From positions 18,819 through 82,818 of the forward strand of contig NZ_LKEH01000017.1 of assembly GCF_001642795.1 (NCBI RefSeq): DNA of 64,000 nt, written 5' to 3'. The notes beneath the pieces were generated by a model that made no database searches, was not told where the DNA came from, and saw nothing but the letters and a program-made list of their open reading frames with translations. Both the position numbers and the translations under genes were made by a program. Origin of the DNA: Pseudomonas viridiflava (GTDB lineage: Bacteria > Pseudomonadota > Gammaproteobacteria > Pseudomonadales > Pseudomonadaceae). Shown here one piece after another: positions 18,149 through 25,924 of this stretch (within the stretch, counting starts at the first letter, position 1; each line of letters begins with the position of its first letter).

Positions 18149-20170
18149 TTACTGTGCGACCTGGATACGCCAGATACCGAAAGGTTGATACGACGGGTCA
18201 ATGCGCATCCACTGCACCTTGCCGTACCAGTTCCAGCGGTGACCGGTCATCAAATCCTCACCGGACGTCACTGCATCGTCTGGCAAGCCCATTTCCCAAA
18301 GCGGCAACTCGAAGTTCGCTTCCTGAACGTTGTGCGGGTCGAGGTTGACCGCGACCAGCACAAAGTTGCTCCCATCAGCCGAACGCTTGCCGAAATACAG
18401 GATGTTGTCGTTCCAGGCATTCAACAGCTTCAGGCCCAGATGGGTCTGCAGCGCCGGGTTCTGGCGGCGAATACGGTTGAGCTGGGCAATCTCGGCAATG
18501 ATGTTGCCCGGCGCGGTGAAGTCACGAACCCGAATCTCGTACTTCTCGGAGTCCAGGTATTCTTCCTTGCCGGGGATAGGCGCGGCTTCGCACAGTTCGA
18601 AGCCCGAATACATGCCCCACAGCCCCGAGCCCATGGTTGCCAGTGCCGCACGGATCAGAAATCCGGGCCGCCCTGACTCATGCAGGAATCGCGGGTTGAT
18701 GTCCGGTGTGTTGACGAAGAAGTTCGGCCGGTAGCAATCACGCCATGGCACCTCGTTCAGCTGGGTGAAGTACTCGGACAGCTCGGCCTTGGTGTTGCGC
18801 CAGGTGAAGTAGGTATAGCTCTGCGAGTAACCCACCTTGCCCAGGCGGGCCATCATCGCAGGCTTGGTAAAGGCTTCAGCGAGGAACATCACGTCAGGAT
18901 GCTGACTGCGCACTTCACCGATCATCCATTGCCAGAACGGCAGCGGCTTGGTGTGCGGATTGTCGACGCGGAAAATCTTCACGCCCTCCTCGACCCAGCC
19001 CAGCACGATGTCACGCAGTTCCAGCCACAGACCGGGAATGGCGTCGGGTGCGTAGAAGTCGACGTTGACGATGTCCTGGTATTTCTTCGGCGGGTTTTCC
19101 GCGTAACGAATGGTGCCGTCTGGACGCCACGAGAACCAGCCCGGATGCTGCTTGAGCCACGGGTGATCCTGAGAACACTGAATGGCGAAATCCAGGGCGA
19201 TTTCCAGACCATGATCCGCTGCAGCGGCAACCAGGCGACGGAAGTCTTCACGGCTGCCCAGTTGTGGGTGGATCGCCTCATGACCGCCGTCCTCGCTGCC
19301 GATGGCGTAAGGGCTGCCCGGATCATCGGGGCCTGCGGTCAGGGAATTGTTGGGGCCTTTGCGGTGTGCGCGACCGATCGGATGGATCGGCGGGAAATAA
19401 AGGACATCAAAGCCCATGTCACGAATCATCGGCAGGCGCGAATGCACGTCGTTGAACGTGCCATGGCGGGCCTTGTCATCGGTGATGGAGCGCGGGAACA
19501 GCTCGTACCAACTGGCGAACTGGGCCAGCTCACGCTCAATGTCGAGCGGGAACTCTGCACTGCGGCTGAGGAACGCATGATTGTCAGCCTGTTTCATCAG
19601 GCCTGCGGTTTCGCTGTGCAGCAACAGGGCAACCTTCTCGTCGTTGTCCGACTCGCCCAGACGCTGCAACACACGCTCGATGGCATGACGTTGCTCATCC
19701 TGGCTACGTTCCGCTGCATGAACGAGGTGGATGCGACCTTCCTCCAGCTCCAGTTCAATGGGCACGCCCGCGCCGAATTTCTTTTCCAGCTCGTAGCGGT
19801 AGCTGCCGAACTGATCAATCCAGGCTTCCAGGCGAAAGACATAGCGGGCCACGGAGGTCGGCGTGAACTCACCGACCCAACTGTCGTTGCCCAGTTCGCG
19901 CATTGGCGCACTGTGCCAGTGTTCTTCATCTGCAGCGCGCCAGACAATGTTGACGGCCATCTTGTCGTGACCGTCTGCGTAGACCTTGCTGGTGACCGTC
20001 ACCGGTTGGCCGACGATACCTTTCGCCGCAAACAACCCGCCATCGATCACCGGCAACGTGTCTTCGATCACGATGCGGGGCAACTGCAGGGCTTGGGTCA
20101 ATGACAAGGGACGACTTGGGTGCGGAACTTCTGAGGCCAGGGAATCCGGGCCGTATGACTGTTCATTCAT
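18149..20170 (-). CDS. glgE: Alpha-1,4-glucan:maltose-1-phosphate maltosyltransferase GlgE
   Basis: The 673-residue GH13 enzyme extends linear alpha-1,4-glucan using maltose-1-phosphate. An N-terminal beta domain (about 30-130, VYADGHDKMAVNIVWRA) precedes the catalytic barrel. The barrel carries LYFPPIHPIGRAHRKG, nucleophile Asp near 402 in FRVDNPHTKPLPFW and Glu near 430 in MFLAEAFTKP. The C-terminal domain ends FGIWRIQVAQ. It is first in the operon, followed at 18 bases by treS/pep2. An AlgU-like promoter lies about 120 bases upstream, which would fit osmotic or envelope-stress induction. Together the operon turns trehalose or maltose into branched glucan, or runs in reverse through TreS. 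Confidence 0.97.
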   Translation of the reverse strand: MNEQSYGPDSLASEVPHPSRPLSLTQALQLPRIVIEDTLPVIDGGLFAAKGIVGQPVTVTSKVYADGHDKMAVNIVWRAADEEHWHSAPMRELGNDSWVGEFTPTSVARYVFRLEAWIDQFGSYRYELEKKFGAGVPIELELEEGRIHLVHAAERSQDEQRHAIERVLQRLGESDNDEKVALLLHSETAGLMKQADNHAFLSRSAEFPLDIERELAQFASWYELFPRSITDDKARHGTFNDVHSRLPMIRDMGFDVLYFPPIHPIGRAHRKGPNNSLTAGPDDPGSPYAIGSEDGGHEAIHPQLGSREDFRRLVAAAADHGLEIALDFAIQCSQDHPWLKQHPGWFSWRPDGTIRYAENPPKKYQDIVNVDFYAPDAIPGLWLELRDIVLGWVEEGVKIFRVDNPHTKPLPFWQWMIGEVRSQHPDVMFLAEAFTKPAMMARLGKVGYSQSYTYFTWRNTKAELSEYFTQLNEVPWRDCYRPNFFVNTPDINPRFLHESGRPGFLIRAALATMGSGLWGMYSGFELCEAAPIPGKEEYLDSEKYEIRVRDFTAPGNIIAEIAQLNRIRRQNPALQTHLGLKLLNAWNDNILYFGKRSADGSNFVLVAVNLDPHNVQEANFELPLWEMGLPDDAVTSGEDLMTGHRWNWYGKVQWMRIDPSYQPFGIWRIQVAQ

Positions 20171-20291
20171 CGAGCATCACTCCTTCACGCCCCAGGGACG
20201 CTCCTGTGCATTCCATGCAATTGAAAAATTAACGATACGGCAGCACAAATCCCCCCTGCGCTGACAACTCGCCTGATTCGGCTGCTTAGGT

Positions 20292-20318
20292 TCCGAGCGG
20301 TCTGCGTGACTAAAGTTC
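20292..20318 (-). promoter_or_regulatory. AlgU/sigma-E type promoter for the glgE operon
   Basis: On the minus strand the sequence reads GAACTT (20318-20313), 16 bases, then TCGGA (20296-20292). This matches the AlgU/RpoE consensus GAACTT-N16/17-TCnnA. It lies 122 bases upstream of the glgE start. The whole spacer 20171-20490 shows no other gene; the remaining bases are presumably leader and the upstream region of the small proline-rich gene. Confidence 0.65.
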
Positions 20319-20490
20319 AAAGGTTTTGAGCAGAGGGGTGACGACGTTTCAGAGCATAGCCCAGCAATGGACAAGTCAACCTCGTCAGACGATATGCCCA
20401 CAGCCCACGGCAGCGTTGCGATTGGATTGAATCATCGGTAAAGCATGGCAGTCGAAGAAAAGCCAACAGGCCAACAAGGAGGCTGAAGCC

Positions 20491-20664
20491 ATGAATATTC
20501 CAACGCCACCGGAACCGTACGACCCGAACATCGATGCCCCTCCCGTCCCGGTTCCCCCTACAGAAGTACCACCGCCTGAACAGGAGCCTCCGACGACAGT
20601 GCCTCCGGTCATCGACCCGCCTGCCGGTGATCCGCCTGTTCAGGAGCCGCCAGTCATTATCTGA
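20491..20664 (+). CDS. Proline-rich microprotein (57 aa)
   Basis: A short frame of 57 codons begins ATG AAT ATT, with a near-perfect ribosome binding site (AAGGAGG, eight bases upstream). The product is about two-fifths proline with many Glu, Asp and Val: it starts MNIPTPPEPYDPNIDAPP and ends DPPVQEPPVII. No signal or membrane segment is present, so it is probably an extended, disordered acidic peptide. Small Pro-rich products of this kind occur in pseudomonads without a known role. It is transcribed divergently from glgE and convergently to the MgtC gene. The strong ribosome binding site and the maintained coding pattern support a real gene. Confidence 0.7.
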   Translation: MNIPTPPEPYDPNIDAPPVPVPPTEVPPPEQEPPTTVPPVIDPPAGDPPVQEPPVII

Positions 20665-20682
20665 TCGGTCTCCGGCCCGCGA

Positions 20683-21213
20683 CTAGGGATCCTCCGACCC
20701 GTTCTTCCTGGCAGGAATGCCTTTGGACGGGTCAGTCCGCTCGATGATGTGCGGCACGAAGCGAAGAATGCCAAGGGCCAGAAAGGTGCTGAGTATGGCG
20801 GTCATCTCACGGCCCATTCCCGCCGACACGCCAATTGCGGCAGTCATCCACAGACCGGCCGCCGTGGTCAGGCCTTTGACCTGCGCCACGTTTCTCGCGT
20901 TTTCCTTGAGGATGGTTCCAGCGCCCAGAAAACCGATCCCGGCGACCAACCCTTGAATCACCCGACTCAACGCGTCGTCATCGGCGCCGCCCAGGCGTGG
21001 CACCAGAACGAACAGCGCTGCGCCCATCGACACCAGCATGTGGGTGCGCACGCCAGCGGCCTTGCCGCGGTTCTCGCGCTCGAAACCGAGAATACCGCCC
21101 AACAGTGCGGCCACCGTCAGACGGACTGCCACCCGTGTCATTTGTGATGCGTCGGTAACGTCCGAAAATTCCGACTGCAGCGTTGTCACGACTTCCTGCC
21201 ACCATGCGTTCAT
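20683..21213 (-). CDS. MgtC/SapB family membrane protein
   Basis: The 176-residue protein has four to five hydrophobic segments after an amphipathic start. It carries the family core LTVAALLGGILGFERENRGKAA (split here as LTVAALLGGILGFE, then RENRGKAAGVRTHMLVSMGA) and the GLVAGIGFLGAGTILK motif, plus GLTTAAGLWMTAAIGVSAGM. This is the N-terminal membrane domain only; the cytoplasmic C-terminal domain of Salmonella MgtC is absent, as in the shorter YhiD/SapB type. Family members are linked to growth in low magnesium and inside hosts; the exact molecular action here is unknown. The start has AAGGAGCGACG directly upstream, a strong ribosome binding site. It is a single gene. Confidence 0.9.
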   Translation of the reverse strand: MNAWWQEVVTTLQSEFSDVTDASQMTRVAVRLTVAALLGGILGFERENRGKAAGVRTHMLVSMGAALFVLVPRLGGADDDALSRVIQGLVAGIGFLGAGTILKENARNVAQVKGLTTAAGLWMTAAIGVSAGMGREMTAILSTFLALGILRFVPHIIERTDPSKGIPARKNGSEDP

Positions 21214-21272
21214 CGTCGCTCCTTGAAAAAAGGACCGACGTTATTGACCTCGACGATGTGACAGAGTGCCGG

Positions 21273-22019
21273 TCAGCGACCGCCCGCCAGATCAATGAAC
21301 GTACCGGTGGCGTAGGAAGCCTTGTCCGACAGCAGCCACAGAATCGCCTCGGCAACTTCCTCGGCGGTGCCACCACGCCCCATCGGCAGCGCGCCTTCAA
21401 GCTTGCTCACGCGGAAGGGATCGCCACTGAGCGCATGGAAGTCTGTGAAGATGAAACCCGGCCTGACGGCATTGACGCGTATGCCGTCTGGAGCGACCTC
21501 TTTGGAAAGGCCGAGAGTGAAGGTGTCCAGCGCTCCCTTGGAAGCCGCGTAATCGACATATTCCCCGGCCGACCCCAGTCTGGCCGCTGCCGACGACACA
21601 TTGACGATACTGCCGCCCTGCCCGCCATGGTGCGGAGACATGCGCAGCAACGCATGCTTGCTGCAGAGCATGGGGCCGACCACGTTGCTCATCATCATTT
21701 TGAGCATGCGGAATTCCGACATTTCTTCGACCCGGCAGGCCTGAGCCAGCGTACCGGCGTTGTTGACCAGATGCGTCACGCGCCCAAGCTCGGCATCGAC
21801 ACGGGCGAACAGTCGGATGATTTCGTCTTCGTTGCTGACGTCCGCCTGTACGGTGATGGCCTGGGCGCCCTGAGCCCTGACCTGCGCGCAGGTTCTTTCG
21901 GCAGCGGCATGATCAGACAGGTAGTTGATGCAGATGCGGTAGCCCTGAGACGCAGCAAGAATGGCCGTGGCTGCGCCAATCCCCCTGGAGCCTCCCGTGA
22001 TGATGAGAACTTTTTCCAT
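21273..22019 (-). CDS. SDR family NAD(P)-dependent oxidoreductase
   Basis: This 248-residue classical short-chain dehydrogenase has the cofactor motif TGGSRGIG (about 8-15), NNAG (about 88-91), the catalytic Ser in NVSSAAARLG, and YVDYAASKGAL giving Tyr-x-x-x-Lys. It ends with TGTFIDLAGGR, the common FabG-like C-terminus. The cofactor is NAD(P)H; the substrate cannot be told. The frame stays open upstream to 22082, but ATG at 22019 gives the standard N-terminus MEKVLIITGG and has AGAGAG upstream. It is single and lies between the mgtC-like gene and the MHYT gene, all on the minus strand with gaps of 59 and 104 bases. Confidence 0.92.
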   Translation of the reverse strand: MEKVLIITGGSRGIGAATAILAASQGYRICINYLSDHAAAERTCAQVRAQGAQAITVQADVSNEDEIIRLFARVDAELGRVTHLVNNAGTLAQACRVEEMSEFRMLKMMMSNVVGPMLCSKHALLRMSPHHGGQGGSIVNVSSAAARLGSAGEYVDYAASKGALDTFTLGLSKEVAPDGIRVNAVRPGFIFTDFHALSGDPFRVSKLEGALPMGRGGTAEEVAEAILWLLSDKASYATGTFIDLAGGR

Positions 22020-22123
22020 GGATGGCTCTCTTGTGTTTCTCAAACTGACCGTGAACACCGGGCACGTGCCTGCGGTGAGCACTGATCCTGCCAGTGTTTG
22101 GAATCAGACGCCATCACCGTGTT

Positions 22124-24235
22124 TCAGTTTCCGCCCGCCTCACCGGCAGCGGACTGGGCCTGGAGGCGAGCCTGACCACTGCGAATATCCTCGATGAATC
22201 GCTGCGCCGGTAGCGGATGGCCAAGCAGAAAACCTTGCAGAGCGTCGCAGCCCAGCCGAGTCAGGAAGTTTTGCTGTACGGCGGTCTCCACACCCTCGGC
22301 GACAATGCGTAGATTCAGCGCCTGGCCGACGGCAACGATCGCAGACACGATGGCCGCGTCGTCGCTGTCATGCTCCAGATCGCGGACAAACCCGCGATCA
22401 ATCTTGATCTCATTGGCAGGCAGACGCTTCAGGTACATCAGACTCGAATAGCCGGTGCCGAAATCGTCGATGGACAGGTCCACACCCATCGCCGACAGTT
22501 GCTTGAGAACCGCAAGACTGGCATCGGCGTCATGCATGGCAGTGGTCTCGGTAATTTCCAGCGTCAGGCAATTGGCCGGTAACTGATGGCGAGCCAGGGT
22601 GTCGGATACGGTCTTGACCAGCCCGACATGGCAGAACTGCAAGGCCGACAGGTTTACCGCGATACGCCACTGGGTGTAGCCCTCGTCGAACCATTCGCGC
22701 ATCTGTCGGCAGGCTTCATCCAGTACCCATTCGCCAATCTGGATGATCAGACCGGTTTTCTCGGCAAGACCGATAAAGGTCGCAGGGCTCAGCAGGCCCT
22801 GTTCGGGATGGTTCCAGCGCAACAGGGCCTCCGCCCCGGTCGGCATCCCCGAGACCGCATCGAATTTTGGCTGGTAATAAAGACAGAAATGCCGATGCCG
22901 GAGTGCAGCCCGCAGGTCCTGAGACAACTGCAACTGATTACGGGCGTTACTGTTCATCGAGACATCGAAAAAGCTGTAGCCGTTTTTGCCGGCGCTCTTG
23001 GTGTGATACATGGCGGCATCCGCGTTGACCAGCAGCTCATGCTGCGTTCGGCCGTTGCCGGGATACAGACTGATACCGATGCTCATCGATATTTGCAGCA
23101 GGCGATCGCCAATCTCGAAAGGCTGGGTAATCAGACTCACCTGTCGCGCTGCGACACTCATGGCGTCTTCCGGACCTTCCAGTTCGATCAACAACACGAA
23201 TTCATCGCCGCCAATTCTGGCCAGCGTATCCTGCCGATGCAGGTTTCCGCGCAGGCGTGACGCCACCTCACGCAGCAACAGATCGCCGATGTGGTGCCCA
23301 AAGGCATCGTTCACCGGTTTGAAGCCATCCAGGTCCATGAACATCAACGCAAAGCAGCCGCCCCGCTCGTTGATATTCTTCATTGCCTGCTCGATACGAT
23401 CCGTCAGCAGGATCCGGTTCGGCAAGCCGGTCAGGTTGTCGTGCAGCGCCAGGTGCCTGAGCTCCAGATTGGCTTCGATCAGGGAGTTGGCCAGTACCGT
23501 CGTACGCGCTTCGAGCCGCGCATCGAGTACAGAGACCGCCAGCGCGATGCTCAGGACCGCAAGACTGGTGACCAGCACCAGCTTGTCTAGCCCGTCAGCG
23601 CTCAACCCATCGCCCAGAGCGCCGCAGAAACTGCTTTCGGCAAAACCGGCTGCTGCCATGCCGGTGTAATGCATGCCGACAATCGCCAGGCCCATGATGA
23701 CCGCCGCCCCTGCGCGGACCAGATGCACACGGGGAGCGCCATGACGCAGCCGGAATGCGATCCAGAGCGCAGCGCCCGATGCGCTGACAGCCACGATCAG
23801 TGACAGGCCGAACAGCCCCGGATCGTAGTCGATCCCCGGCTGCATGCGCAAGGCTGCCATACCGGTGTAGTGCATGGCGCTGATGCCCAGCCCCATGAAC
23901 AGCGCACCCAGCCCCCACTGCAGAACCGGCATCTGCGGCTGGTTGACCAGCCAGAGGGCAAAGCCTGAGGACAGCATGGCAATCAGCAACGAGCAGAGCG
24001 TCAGCGGGATGTCATAGCCAAGCTTGAACGGCAGCACGAAAGCCAGCATGCCGATGAAGTGCATGGACCAGATGCCGATGCCCATGGCAATTGCGCCGCC
24101 GGCAATCCAGCAATGGACCGCGCGGCCTTTGGCCGATGCGACACGGCCGGCAAGATCGAGCGCAGTATAGGACGCGAGCACCGCGATCAACACGGAGATC
24201 ATGACAAGCGAAGGGGTAAAGCTGCCGACCAACAT
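22124..24235 (-). CDS. MHYT-GGDEF-EAL c-di-GMP turnover protein (MucR/NbdA-like)
   Basis: This inner-membrane protein of 703 residues has an N-terminal MHYT sensor of about seven helices with the repeated motifs MHFIGM (about 58), MHYTGMAALRM and MHYTGMAAAGF. These are thought to bind a metal and sense diatomic gas. A GGDEF domain follows with an intact IGGDEF (about 343). The region preceding it reads HRQDTLARIGGDEF, so the inhibitory RxxD site is not conserved. The EAL domain has intact AEALLRW (about 469), the metal-site motif IDDFGTGYSS and KIDRGFV. Both synthesis and breakdown of c-di-GMP are therefore possible. With both motifs intact it resembles P. aeruginosa MucR more than NbdA, which has a degenerate GGDEF. 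It is a single gene. Confidence 0.93.
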   Translation of the reverse strand: MLVGSFTPSLVMISVLIAVLASYTALDLAGRVASAKGRAVHCWIAGGAIAMGIGIWSMHFIGMLAFVLPFKLGYDIPLTLCSLLIAMLSSGFALWLVNQPQMPVLQWGLGALFMGLGISAMHYTGMAALRMQPGIDYDPGLFGLSLIVAVSASGAALWIAFRLRHGAPRVHLVRAGAAVIMGLAIVGMHYTGMAAAGFAESSFCGALGDGLSADGLDKLVLVTSLAVLSIALAVSVLDARLEARTTVLANSLIEANLELRHLALHDNLTGLPNRILLTDRIEQAMKNINERGGCFALMFMDLDGFKPVNDAFGHHIGDLLLREVASRLRGNLHRQDTLARIGGDEFVLLIELEGPEDAMSVAARQVSLITQPFEIGDRLLQISMSIGISLYPGNGRTQHELLVNADAAMYHTKSAGKNGYSFFDVSMNSNARNQLQLSQDLRAALRHRHFCLYYQPKFDAVSGMPTGAEALLRWNHPEQGLLSPATFIGLAEKTGLIIQIGEWVLDEACRQMREWFDEGYTQWRIAVNLSALQFCHVGLVKTVSDTLARHQLPANCLTLEITETTAMHDADASLAVLKQLSAMGVDLSIDDFGTGYSSLMYLKRLPANEIKIDRGFVRDLEHDSDDAAIVSAIVAVGQALNLRIVAEGVETAVQQNFLTRLGCDALQGFLLGHPLPAQRFIEDIRSGQARLQAQSAAGEAGGN

Positions 24236-24448
24236 GAACGCACCTGAAACTCGAAGAGCGCGTCCCTGCCGATCTGATGAGCGCTATTGTACGCAGTTGG
24301 AAAGGTTTGTCGCGGCGAACGGTCGGAAAATATGGCATTGCGCCATTATCTTAATCAATCGCTTCATAGAAATATTTTATTCATCTCATCGCTCGATTGC
24401 AGGCAGGACCGCGCTGCCGCCCTGCGCCTGCCTGCCTTGCCTGGACCG

Positions 24449-25924
24449 TCAACGGTCCTGGGACGCCAGACCCGTTTGCGCATCCCAGCCGCCACCCAGC
24501 GCGGCGATCAACTGCACACTGGCGATCAGGCGGCTTTGCAGCACGTTCAGCACCGTGCGTTCGTTGCTCAGTGCCGTGGCCTGTACGTTGACCACATCCA
24601 GATAGCCGATAAGACCGGCCTTGTACTGATTGCTGGTCAGGCGCAGGGAGTCGCGGGCAGCCACCAGGGCTTCCTGACGAACATCGGCTTCCTCTTCGTA
24701 GACCTTGAGCTGAACGAGGTAATTCTCTACCTCCTGGAAACCGTTGAGCACGGTCTGTCGGTACTGGGCAACGGTCTGGTCGTAGACGGCTTCGGTACGT
24801 TCAACTTCAGCAGAACGTCGCCCCCCGTCGAACAGGGTCATGGCCAGTTGCGGACCGACCGACCAGAAGCGATTCGGCAAACTGATCCAGTTGGCAAACG
24901 TACTGCTGTTATAGCCGCCGCTCATGCTCAGGGTGAAGTCAGGGTAATAAGCCGCCTTCGCAACACCGATATTGGCGTTGGCACCCATCACCGAACGCTC
25001 GGCGGCAGCGATGTCGGGTCTGCGTTCGAGCAACTGGGACGGCAAGCCGACAGGAATCTGCGGCAGCCTGGGGATGGAGGTGGTCGCCTGCAGATTGAAG
25101 TCCGCTGGCGCCATGCCCATCAGCACGGCAATGGCGTTTTCAAATTGCGCACGCTGCCACGCCAGATCGATCAGATCGGCCTGGGTACTTTTCAGCTGGG
25201 TCTGCGCCTGAGCCACCGCATCACGCCCCGAGATACCGGCACGGTACTGATTCTGGGTCAGCGTCAATGAGCGCTGATAGGCATCGACCGTGGCTTCCAG
25301 CAAGCGCTTCTGCTCGTCGATGACGCGCAACTGCAGGTAGTTCTGCACCAGTTCCGACTGCAGGCTCAGACGCATGGCCGCCAGATCCGCAAGACTTGCC
25401 TGTGCATTGGCCGTGTCGGCCTCAAGGCCGCGACGCAGCTTGCCCCAGACATCGGCCTCCCAACTGACACCCAACTGAGCACTGTGGGTCTCGCGGATGC
25501 CGGAGTTGAGGTTACTGCTTCCAGACGTACTGCTGCCGGTTCCCTGACTGGAGCGGGTCTTGCCGACGGAGAGATCAAGGGTCGGGAAGAACGCTGCTCG
25601 CGAGCTGCGAATCAACGCCTGGGCCTGACGGTACTGAGCTTCGTACTGTGCCACGGTCTGGTTGGAGGCGTTCAAGCGTTCCACCAGTGCGTTGAGCGCC
25701 TTGTCGTCGTAGACCTCCCACCATGCGCCTCTGGCCATTGCGTCATCGCGTGGCGTCGCCTGCTTCCAGCCCGCTGCCGCCTTGAAGCTGGCAGGTGTGG
25801 CCATGTCCGGCTTGTGATAATCCGGGCCGACCGCACAGGCACTCAGCAGCAAGACGCAGAGCCCCATGGCAAGCGGCCTGACCAGCCATCGGTGATGGGT
25901 TGTGAAGGCGAGGCGATCAGTCAT
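24449..25924 (-). CDS. opmB: RND efflux outer-membrane factor OpmB (NodT family lipoprotein)
   Basis: The 491-residue TolC-like outer-membrane channel has an N-terminal lipoprotein signal with lipobox LSAC (Cys30), followed by AVGPDYHKPDM, the conserved start of mature OprM-type proteins. Two homologous halves of coiled-coil helices and beta strands follow, including ISGRDAVAQAQTQLKSTQADL and YKAGLIGYLDVVNVQATALS. The start ATG at 25924 overlaps the muxC stop by four bases; a longer frame to 25966 lacks support. It is last in the operon muxA-muxB-muxC-opmB and provides the exit duct across the outer membrane. It ends with QTGLASQDR. A GC-rich inverted repeat lies downstream. Confidence 0.93.
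   Translation of the reverse strand: MTDRLAFTTHHRWLVRPLAMGLCVLLLSACAVGPDYHKPDMATPASFKAAAGWKQATPRDDAMARGAWWEVYDDKALNALVERLNASNQTVAQYEAQYRQAQALIRSSRAAFFPTLDLSVGKTRSSQGTGSSTSGSSNLNSGIRETHSAQLGVSWEADVWGKLRRGLEADTANAQASLADLAAMRLSLQSELVQNYLQLRVIDEQKRLLEATVDAYQRSLTLTQNQYRAGISGRDAVAQAQTQLKSTQADLIDLAWQRAQFENAIAVLMGMAPADFNLQATTSIPRLPQIPVGLPSQLLERRPDIAAAERSVMGANANIGVAKAAYYPDFTLSMSGGYNSSTFANWISLPNRFWSVGPQLAMTLFDGGRRSAEVERTEAVYDQTVAQYRQTVLNGFQEVENYLVQLKVYEEEADVRQEALVAARDSLRLTSNQYKAGLIGYLDVVNVQATALSNERTVLNVLQSRLIASVQLIAALGGGWDAQTGLASQDR

Noticed and set aside
24399..24435. Inverted repeat GCAGGCAGG / CCTGCCTGC after opmB as terminator
   Set aside because: The loop is 19 bases and no T run follows on the minus strand, so I do not call it a terminator, though it may still stop transcription.
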